The notes beneath the pieces were generated by a model, which was not told where the DNA came from, did no database searches, and worked only from the letters and a program-made list of their open reading frames with translations. Below, one piece after another: positions 6,871 to 12,346 of a stretch of DNA of 12,346 nt (position 1 is its first letter; each line of letters starts with the position of its first letter). Source of the DNA: Dysgonamonadaceae bacterium (lineage in GTDB: Bacteria > Bacteroidota > Bacteroidia > Bacteroidales > Azobacteroidaceae); the NCBI GenBank assembly GCA_031261015.1, contig JAISKG010000029.1, forward strand, positions 1 to 12,346, in the 5' to 3' direction. Both the position numbers and the translations under genes were made by a program.

Positions 6871-9113
6871 AAATCTCTGATTTTCAATATGTTTTTATAT
6901 TCCCCAACTACCCAGAGAATATCGCCTTCTTCCAATTCCAAGTGAATATCGGGATTGAGCATTGAGCAGTTGTTTCGTTCAATTCCGATTACCATACAAT
7001 CATAACTCTCTTGTATTTGCGAAGTTTTGATGGTTTTTCCGATCAACGAAGAACCGGCTTCGATTTGTACTTGCTTGATTTGCATTTCGTTGGCTGTCTT
7101 GTCGGGACGTTCGGCATATTTTTGCCGTTTTTCTTCCAAGCGTCGCTGAAACTGTTCCATTTGCTTATCTGTGCCCAGCACAACAAGGTGGTCGCCGGGG
7201 TAAATCCGTTCTTCGCCGTTCGGCACGTTGATTCGCGTGTCGCCCCGTACAATGGTAATAACATTTATGCCGAAAAATTGCCGGAAATTCAGTTCTTTCA
7301 AGGTTTTACCTACAATAGAAAAATGCGGTTGAATCACAAATTCCGACAAGTGTAAATCTCGTTCCAAAACTTGATTGACAAATCCTTTGGTCACAGGCGA
7401 TCGCGCATCTTCGTATTTCTCTTTTTCGTTCAGGTTGTCTTTAAAGCGTTGCTCCAATCTAATGGATCTTGTACGTAAATGCTTGGATGCCGCAAAAATA
7501 AGCATTAATACGATCGCAATGCCTGCTGCCAATATGAAATGCGTATGAAATAATTCAAAAAGAACGTAAACAATTAAAGCCGTGCACATGAATACACGAA
7601 GAACAATCGTAAAAATCAAAGGGCCACGGTTGACTTTATTCCTCCGCCACAATTGAATAAACTCAATGGAATGATCTTTTTTGATGATAATAGCACGCAA
7701 AAACGGAGCGATTATGGAGAGAATGATCGTAGCCGAAACGATGTTGCCTTTGAGGCCGGGCAGTATGTGTTGCATCCAGGGTGCACCGTAATTCAAAGCG
7801 AAAAATACAACGATGATACAAAGAAAATAATACAGCAAAACCGTAATCGCCATCTGTGTCAACAGTTTATTCCACAAGTTATTATTATTGACCGGACGTG
7901 CGCCGGAATTATTTTTCTCAAAAAAATTCAGCCATTTGGCCGGGATTTTCTTTTCCAAGAAATTATACGCCGGATCGGCCAGTTTCATCATGTAGGGTGT
8001 AACAAAAATAGTGATAACCGATGCTGCAACAACAATCTGGTACAGAGATTCTTCAATCACTCCTAACGAAATTCCCAAAGCTCCGATGATGTAAGAAAAT
8101 TCCCCGATTTGTGTCATGGAAAATCCTGCCGAAACGGAAGTTTTTAAGTTTTGCCCGGCAAGTAAAATTCCGGTGGTCGCGAAAATCATTTGTCCGATAA
8201 TAACTAACAGGCTGATAATCAAGATAGGAACGATATAATCGCCCAAGCCGGCTACTTGTACCATCATTCCTACTGAAACGAAGAAAATAGCGCCGAAGAA
8301 ATTTTTAATCGGAATAATTATTTTTTCAATTCTTTCAGAATCAATGGTTTCCGCCATGATCGAACCCATGATGAAAGCGCCTAAAGCTGAAGAAAATCCG
8401 GCCTGAGTAGCCAGAAAAACCATGCCGAGGCAGAAGGAGAGCGATACGATCAGCAAAGTTTCTTCGTTCAGGAAACGCTTCGTTGTCCGGAGGAAAGTTG
8501 GAATCAAAAAAGTACCCAGCAAGAACCAGAATAGCAGGAAAGCTACCAATTTAAAGATACTGTACAACATGTCCGCGCCTGCAAATTTTTGACTGACAGC
8601 CACCGTCGAAAGTAACACCATCATCAAAACGGCAACCAAGTCTTCGATAATCAGGATGCCCAGCACAATGCCGGCGAAATTTTTATTCGTTAAGTGCAGA
8701 TCGTCAAACACTTTAATAATAATCATCGTGGATGACATGCAAAGCATCGCGCCCAAAAACAAACTCGTAATATGCGACCAACCAAAGCAGATTCCGGCGA
8801 AATAACCCAGACACACCATCGAAATGATAATGAAAAGGCAGGCGATTAAAGCCGTCGTTCCCACTTTCATCAACTTCTTGAAACTGAACTCCAAACCTAA
8901 ACCGAAAAGAAGGAAAATAATTCCAATATCCGCCCAGGTCTTGATATTTTCGTAATCGTCGCTTTCTTTCGAGATGAAAAACGAAATGACAATTCCGGCG
9001 ACGATATACGCTAGAACCACAGGTTGTTTCAAATATTTAAACAAAATGGAAAAAATGCCGGCAACTCCGAGTATTAACGTCAGATCCGAAATGAGTGAAG
9101 GTAATTCAGACAT
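6867..9113 (-). CDS. CPA2-type cation:proton antiporter with two C-terminal RCK_C (TrkA-C) domains
   Basis: A 748-residue inner-membrane protein. Residues about 8-378 form the Na+/H+ exchanger core of about 12 helices, with the transport-site acidic pair E157-D158 in 'LIIEDLVAV', plus 'FLLFGLGLEFSFKKL' at 67-81, 'FFVSVGMM' at 277-284 and 'QIGEFSYIIGALG' at 335-347. A second hydrophobic region with about four helices spans 418-440, 456-474, 497-519 and 525-543. Two cytoplasmic RCK_C ligand-binding domains follow at about 589-655 and 676-746, each with an '(S/I)(I/L)(V/I)GKT' start and a 'GD.L(V/W)V(L/V)G' end. There is no Rossmann RCK_N domain. The family exchanges K+ or Na+ for H+ and is gated by small ligands at RCK_C; the ion and ligand here cannot be read from sequence. 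A promoter lies at 9157-9187. Confidence 0.93.
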   Translation of the reverse strand: MSELPSLISDLTLILGVAGIFSILFKYLKQPVVLAYIVAGIVISFFISKESDDYENIKTWADIGIIFLLFGLGLEFSFKKLMKVGTTALIACLFIIISMVCLGYFAGICFGWSHITSLFLGAMLCMSSTMIIIKVFDDLHLTNKNFAGIVLGILIIEDLVAVLMMVLLSTVAVSQKFAGADMLYSIFKLVAFLLFWFLLGTFLIPTFLRTTKRFLNEETLLIVSLSFCLGMVFLATQAGFSSALGAFIMGSIMAETIDSERIEKIIIPIKNFFGAIFFVSVGMMVQVAGLGDYIVPILIISLLVIIGQMIFATTGILLAGQNLKTSVSAGFSMTQIGEFSYIIGALGISLGVIEESLYQIVVAASVITIFVTPYMMKLADPAYNFLEKKIPAKWLNFFEKNNSGARPVNNNNLWNKLLTQMAITVLLYYFLCIIVVFFALNYGAPWMQHILPGLKGNIVSATIILSIIAPFLRAIIIKKDHSIEFIQLWRRNKVNRGPLIFTIVLRVFMCTALIVYVLFELFHTHFILAAGIAIVLMLIFAASKHLRTRSIRLEQRFKDNLNEKEKYEDARSPVTKGFVNQVLERDLHLSEFVIQPHFSIVGKTLKELNFRQFFGINVITIVRGDTRINVPNGEERIYPGDHLVVLGTDKQMEQFQRRLEEKRQKYAERPDKTANEMQIKQVQIEAGSSLIGKTIKTSQIQESYDCMVIGIERNNCSMLNPDIHLELEEGDILWVVGEYKNILKIRDL

Positions 9114-9156
9114 GATTTGTAGGATAGTTTTAATTGATGAATATTACTCTCGGTTA

Positions 9157-9187
9157 CAAATATAAACAATTTTCAACAAATTACAAA
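9157..9187 (-). promoter_or_regulatory. Candidate promoter for the antiporter-kdsB operon
   Basis: On the - strand: TTTG (9184-9187), a 19-bp spacer, then TATATTTG (9157-9164), an exact fit to the Bacteroidota TTTG-N19-21-TAnnTTTG consensus. Transcription would start near 9150, giving a leader of about 37 bases. The -33 element lies over the last codon region of the upstream gene (stop at 9181-9183), with no terminator between, so read-through from that gene is also possible. Confidence 0.7.
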
Positions 9188-10266
9188 GTTCGCCTAAATC
9201 CAATCGTCGCTGTCAGCCCCAATAATTTCGTGCTTGGTAGAAAAACAATCGGTATCTCGTCCCATTCGGGTGGTATCATGTCCAATCCCAAAGTGAAAGA
9301 AAGACTGTTTTTCGAATTAAATGGTTTCAATAATCCCGCTGAGTAGGAGGAAACTGGTTGCAAAACTGTGGTTCGTGAAGTCCGTAGCACATAGTAACTT
9401 ATTCCTGCGGAGAAAGTCGGGCGAATTTTTCCGCTGGGATACACATACGAAAATTGTATCGGAAAGACAAACAAATGATGATCCAAGGCCATTATGCCTG
9501 TGTGGAAATACCAGTTTTCATTGGAGCGAGGAAACCATAAATAAATATTGGCTCCGATGGCGGGAGAAACTGAAGAGAAATTAATTCTCTCAATATCATC
9601 CCATTGTTTCAAAGGAAGATAGCCTCCGGCAAACGGCTCGATCTGTACCTTGATAAGAGGGAGCGGACGTTCAAAAACAAGGCAAGGTTCGCTTTCGGAA
9701 CAAGTTGCTTTGTGATAATCTTTGGCCAAACGGATCAAATTTTGATGGCCCGGCTCTTTGATCTTGCTGATTTCCTTTTGCAACTGAGGCGCTTCCGCCG
9801 TTTCGTAATTCAAAAGTCCGATGTGCCGGGTAGATTGGTAAAAATAATCGGCGCCATCTTTTTCTTTTCTGCGAATGCCTTGGCTATAAGGAATTAACCT
9901 TAACGGTTCATTTTCTTTTTCGATGTAATAATGGTCGCCTTCGTTGTTTCGCAAATAATAAATATTCATTTTTCCCTTGATGAGAAATTCGAGAAAATGC
10001 GGCCGGTTATTAATTGTGTACGATACATAATATTTGCTGTCGGTGAAGCGGTAAGCTTGAATCTCGCCGGGAAAATATTCTGTTTTTACATCATTACCGG
10101 ATTTGAAGCGGCAGATTCGCCCCATCGTATCGTCGCCTCGGTAATCGATTTGTCCGTAAACCGTATCTCCCTGCAAAGTAATGATATAGCCGGGACGATA
10201 ATTGGTTTGAGCCTTTAGTTCACAAACCAAACAAAAGAACAGAAAAAGTAGCAGAAAGTTTTTCAT
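9181..10266 (-). CDS. Secreted/outer-membrane beta-barrel hypothetical protein
   Basis: A 361-residue protein of unknown function. A clear signal peptide (Lys2, hydrophobic 4-15, cleavage likely after 'ELKA', A19) sends it out of the cytoplasm; there is no lipobox Cys at the cleavage site. The N-terminal half (20 to about 160) has short beta-rich segments with 'GYIITLQGDTVYGQIDYRGDD' at 26-46, a pattern seen in many uncharacterised Bacteroidota envelope proteins. The C-terminal part (about 210-361) has alternating strands of the small outer-membrane barrel type ('VQIEPFAGGYLPL', 'ISPAIGANIYLWF'-like and 'LSFTLGLDMIPPEW'), ending 'LLGLTATIGFRRTL' with a near-terminal aromatic strand. Two Cys, in 'ATCSESEPCLVF', may form a disulfide. 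It has its own promoter and is followed by the antiporter promoter. The barrel assignment is inference; no enzymatic motif is visible. Confidence 0.85.
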   Translation of the reverse strand: MKNFLLLFLFFCLVCELKAQTNYRPGYIITLQGDTVYGQIDYRGDDTMGRICRFKSGNDVKTEYFPGEIQAYRFTDSKYYVSYTINNRPHFLEFLIKGKMNIYYLRNNEGDHYYIEKENEPLRLIPYSQGIRRKEKDGADYFYQSTRHIGLLNYETAEAPQLQKEISKIKEPGHQNLIRLAKDYHKATCSESEPCLVFERPLPLIKVQIEPFAGGYLPLKQWDDIERINFSSVSPAIGANIYLWFPRSNENWYFHTGIMALDHHLFVFPIQFSYVYPSGKIRPTFSAGISYYVLRTSRTTVLQPVSSYSAGLLKPFNSKNSLSFTLGLDMIPPEWDEIPIVFLPSTKLLGLTATIGFRRTL

Positions 10267-10291
10267 AACTATTTGTTATTTTATATTGGCG

Positions 10292-10323
10292 CAAATTTAC
10301 AGCTTTTTCTTTAATTTATCAAT
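10292..10323 (-). promoter_or_regulatory. Candidate promoter for the secreted hypothetical gene
   Basis: On the - strand: ATTG (10320-10323), a 20-bp spacer, then TAAATTTG (10292-10299). The -7 box matches TAnnTTTG exactly; the -33 box matches three of four bases. The predicted start of transcription is about 20 bases before the ATG at 10266. Confidence 0.55.
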
Positions 10324-10391
10324 GTCGGATTACAGTTGTCGGAACTCCGTAGGTGAGGGTAGCGACAAGCTATTCACAGTAAACGCCTTTG

Positions 10392-10432
10392 TGTACAAAA
10401 AAATTCAACAAGTTGTACAAAAATATTCGACA
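10392..10432 (+). repeat. Two-copy direct repeat, candidate operator upstream of the Uma2 gene
   Basis: TGTACAAAAAAATTCAACA (10392-10410) and TGTACAAAAATATTCGACA (10414-10432) match at 17 of 19 positions and are offset by 22 bp, about two helical turns, so both copies face the same side of the DNA. Each begins with the palindrome TGTACA. The second copy ends 31 bp before the candidate -7 box of the Uma2 gene, a sensible place for a dimeric or tandem regulator. The function is inference. Confidence 0.55.
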
Positions 10433-10463
10433 GAAAAATGATTCATATCTTCTTCCTTGTTTC

Positions 10464-10471
10464 TATTTTTG
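10464..10471 (+). promoter_or_regulatory. Candidate -7 promoter box for the Uma2 gene
   Basis: TATTTTTG matches TAnnTTTG and ends 20 bases before the ATG at 10492. No TTTG is found at the expected -33 position (around 10440), so the promoter may be weak or activator-dependent; the direct repeat at 10392-10432 lies just upstream. Confidence 0.5.
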
Positions 10472-10491
10472 CATCATAATTAAATATTAAA

Positions 10492-11169
10492 ATGATGGAA
10501 GAGATAAAGAGAGACTTGGAAGAAAAAAAAACGCCGATGTGCGCCTATTCGGAGGAGCCGAGTAATGTAGTGGAAGAACCGGCTGCGGCCTACGGCGGGC
10601 AGCGCTATTCCTACGCCGATTATCTGACTTGGACGGATGATGTCATGCGGGAAATTATCAATGGAATTGTTTATCCGTTTTCCGCGCCTTTACGGAGGCA
10701 TGCCGAAGCCATTATCCCGTTTCTTACGAGGGCATGGTTATTCATTAAACGCAGAAAAGGGAAGTGCGAAATTTATACCGCCCCGTTTGATGTGCGCTTG
10801 CCCAAAAATGGAGAAACGGATGATAACCAAATTTTTAACGTTGTACAACCGGATATTTGTGTGGTTTGCGATCCTTCCAAATTGGACGAAAAAGGGTGCA
10901 TTGGCGCACCGGATTTAATTGTGGAAGTTTCCTCTCCAAGTACCCGGAAACGCGATTTGTATGAGAAATATAATCTGTATGAATCCGTTGGCGTGAAGGA
11001 ATATTGGCTGGTTTCGTTGAAAAATAAAATGGTCACAGTATTCCTGCTGAATCCGGAAGGAATTTATAATGAAGGAATTATATATGAAGTCGTGCGTGGG
11101 CAAACGAAAGTGCCGGTACAAACATTGGAAGGATTGGTTATCGACTTGGAAGAATTGTTTCAAGAGTAA
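10492..11169 (+). CDS. Uma2-family (DUF820) PD-(D/E)xK nuclease-fold protein
   Basis: A 225-residue protein whose core (about 38-222) follows the Uma2 family. It has 'YSYADYLTW' at 39-47, 'EIINGIVYPFSAPLRRH' at 54-70, 'NVVQPDICVV' with P120-D121, 'GAPDLIVEVSSPSTRKRDLYEKYNLYESVGVKEYWLV' from 138 (D141, E145, D155, K159) and a closing strand pattern at 180-222. These residues correspond to the restriction-endonuclease-like fold catalytic set, but the cellular role of Uma2 proteins is not established. The first 38 residues are an extra acidic, low-complexity stretch. Two adjacent ATGs (10492 and 10495) could serve as start. The gene stands alone, with no methylase or toxin/antitoxin partner, and ends at a terminator. 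Transposon-linked or defence roles have been suggested for the family; nothing here decides. Confidence 0.9.
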   Translation: MMEEIKRDLEEKKTPMCAYSEEPSNVVEEPAAAYGGQRYSYADYLTWTDDVMREIINGIVYPFSAPLRRHAEAIIPFLTRAWLFIKRRKGKCEIYTAPFDVRLPKNGETDDNQIFNVVQPDICVVCDPSKLDEKGCIGAPDLIVEVSSPSTRKRDLYEKYNLYESVGVKEYWLVSLKNKMVTVFLLNPEGIYNEGIIYEVVRGQTKVPVQTLEGLVIDLEELFQE

Positions 11170-11196
11170 TTCGTCGTTTTTGATTTGACATACAAA

Positions 11197-11234
11197 AAAC
11201 TGCCCAAACCGCATCATTGCCGTTTGGACAGTTT
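11197..11234. terminator. Bidirectional hairpin terminator between the Uma2 gene and hppA
   Basis: Arms 11197-11209 (AAACTGCCCAAAC) and 11222-11234 (GTTTGGACAGTTT) pair over 13 positions with one non-Watson-Crick position. That position is a C-A mismatch on the + strand transcript but a G-U wobble on the - strand transcript, so the - strand hairpin is the stronger. An inner GCA/TGC with a TCAT loop extends it. U-rich tracts flank both sides (T6 on the - strand, T-rich 11232-11250 on the + strand). It serves two convergent genes. Confidence 0.8.
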
Positions 11235-11248
11235 CTTTGTTTTGATTT

Positions 11249-12346
11249 TTATTTCTCCGGAATTCGCATCTTATAGAACGAACGCCACACAAAAAACAAT
11301 CCAATGATTAAAAACGGAATAGCGATATATATCGAATAGTCGCCTTCGCCGCCCGCTTTCATTTCAATACAAATCTCGGTCGCCAATAATCCGAATAAGG
11401 TCGAGAATTTGATGATCGGATTTAACGAAACGGAGGAAGTGTCTTTGAATGGGTCGCCCACAGTGTCGCCAATAACGGCAGCTTCTTGCAGCGGCGTATT
11501 TTTTTCTTTCAATTCTACTTCGACAATCTTTTTGGCATTGTCCCAACTTCCACCGGCATTAGCCATATAAATTGCTTGGAATAAACCGAATACGGCGATC
11601 GAAACCAAATAAGCCACAAAGAAGTTCGGGTCGATGAAAGCGAAAGCCAAGGTCAACGAAATCAAAGCAAGGAAGATATTCCACATCCCTTTTTGAGCGT
11701 ATTGCGTACAGATTTTAACTACTTCTTTCGAATCGTCTTCACTGGCTTCCTTTTGATCCAGATTAAATGTTCGTTTGATAAATTCTACCGTGCGATACGC
11801 TCCGGTGGTAACTGCTTGGATGGATGCGCCGCTGAACCAGAAGATTACTGCGCCGCCGCAAATCAATCCGAGAATTACCGGCGCGTCGGTCAGCGACAGA
11901 TTCAACAATCCAACTCTTTCCAATAACAAGATAATGGAAAAAATCATCGTCGTTGCACCCACGACAGCTGTTCCGATCAATACCGGTTTGGCCGTTGCTT
12001 TGAACGTATTTCCGGCCGAGTCGTTCGCTTCCAAGAAATATTTTCCACGTTCAAAATCGGGTTTGAAACCATAATTGGTTTCGATATCTTTTTCAATATT
12101 AGGGATTTGTTCGATTTGCGATAGCTCAAATACCGATTGCGCATTGTCGGTTACAGGGCCGTAACTATCGACTGCGATCGTCACCGGACCCATACAAAGG
12201 AATCCGAAAGCCACCAATCCGAAAGCGAAAATCGAAGCGTGCGGACCTAAAATTTCCGTCAATCCCATTTGTGCAGTGAAATAAGCGCCGGTCATCAAAG
12301 CGACAATCAGCAAGCCCGTCCAGAATGCGCCGAAATAACCGGCTAC
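11249..12346 (-). CDS. hppA: Membrane-bound ion-translocating pyrophosphatase, C-terminal part (5' end outside window)
   Basis: The frame is open to the window edge, so the 365 residues seen are the C-terminal half of a protein usually about 700-750 long. The family hydrolyses pyrophosphate in the cytoplasm and pumps H+ and/or Na+ through a multi-helix membrane core. Conserved substrate-site motifs are present: 'VDSYGPVTDNAQ', 'ANAGGSWDNAKK', and 'GDTVGDPFKDTS'. The segment 'AGNTFKATAKP' has Lys (codon 11999-12001) where K+-dependent enzymes have Ala, which is the signature of the K+-independent class. Between 'DNAQ' and 'AGNTFKA' there is an extra stretch ('NYGFKPDFERGKYFLEAND') compared with the compact plant and proteobacterial forms. 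About seven membrane helices are seen. The ion cannot be assigned because the deciding N-terminal helices are missing. Confidence 0.95.
   Translation of the reverse strand, partial: VAGYFGAFWTGLLIVALMTGAYFTAQMGLTEILGPHASIFAFGLVAFGFLCMGPVTIAVDSYGPVTDNAQSVFELSQIEQIPNIEKDIETNYGFKPDFERGKYFLEANDSAGNTFKATAKPVLIGTAVVGATTMIFSIILLLERVGLLNLSLTDAPVILGLICGGAVIFWFSGASIQAVTTGAYRTVEFIKRTFNLDQKEASEDDSKEVVKICTQYAQKGMWNIFLALISLTLAFAFIDPNFFVAYLVSIAVFGLFQAIYMANAGGSWDNAKKIVEVELKEKNTPLQEAAVIGDTVGDPFKDTSSVSLNPIIKFSTLFGLLATEICIEMKAGGEGDYSIYIAIPFLIIGLFFVWRSFYKMRIPEK

Larger units (their letters stand above)
10267..10491. other. Divergent intergenic region, 225 bp
   Basis: This lies between the - strand secreted gene and the + strand Uma2 gene. 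It holds a promoter at each edge and a two-copy direct repeat (10392-10432). A weak inverted repeat TTGTCG (10336-10341)/CGACAA (10363-10368) has a 21-base loop around a CGGA-AC-TCCG mini-palindrome (10340-10349). No open reading frame or RNA gene is recognisable. Confidence 0.6.

Noticed and set aside
6867..9113. Classical glutathione-gated KefB/KefC
   Set aside because: The Rossmann RCK_N domain that defines KefB/C gating is missing; only RCK_C domains follow the membrane part.
10336..10368. Inverted repeat TTGTCG/CGACAA as a terminator or operator
   Set aside because: Only six base pairs with a 21-base loop and no U tract; the chance of random occurrence is high. It is noted only within the intergenic entry.
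10392..10432. Two direct repeats as a tiny CRISPR array
   Set aside because: There are only two 19-bp copies with a 3-bp gap; there are no spacers and no cas genes.

Overview
The window reads as ordinary chromosomal DNA of a Bacteroidota bacterium, probably of the Bacteroidales type. The evidence is a TonB-dependent-receptor-type outer-membrane barrel with the usual Bacteroidota C-terminus, upstream elements of the form TTTG-N19-22-TAnnTTTG (the Bacteroidota sigma factor consensus), near absence of Shine-Dalgarno sequences, and the family flavour of the proteins (two-domain RCK_C antiporter, Bacteroidota-type membrane pyrophosphatase). Both ends cut through genes.

Left third, + strand (2-4390): the C-terminal part of an outer-membrane receptor/barrel, then a C39 peptidase-containing ABC exporter whose GTG start overlaps the receptor stop, then an HlyD-family membrane fusion protein 4 bp further on. 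Together they look like a trans-envelope peptide-processing and export operon. No precursor peptide with a double-glycine leader is visible, so the cargo is unknown. The exporter gene carries a 33-bp nested palindrome read in frame between the catalytic His and Asp of the peptidase domain.

Middle (4391-9187): a short intergenic gap with a REP-like repeat and a promoter leads into a SlyD-like FKBP peptidyl-prolyl isomerase with a Cys-rich tail and aroC (chorismate synthase). aroC converges on, and overlaps by 46 bp, the 3' end of kdsB (CMP-Kdo synthetase). kdsB lies on the - strand behind a large CPA2 cation:proton antiporter with an ATGA overlap, so these two form an operon with a good promoter at 9157-9187.

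Right third (9181-12346): a secreted or outer-membrane hypothetical protein (- strand), a 225-bp divergent intergenic region with a promoter on each side and a two-copy direct repeat, a lone Uma2-family (DUF820) PD-(D/E)xK protein (+ strand), a bidirectional hairpin terminator, and the C-terminal 365 residues of a membrane-bound pyrophosphatase (- strand) carrying the Lys signature of the K+-independent class.

Most of this is housekeeping or a recognised family. The points most worth a second look are the coding palindrome inside the C39 peptidase domain, the receptor-exporter-HlyD operon without visible cargo, and the direct repeat in front of the Uma2 gene. I do not see convincing evidence of a wholly new system.
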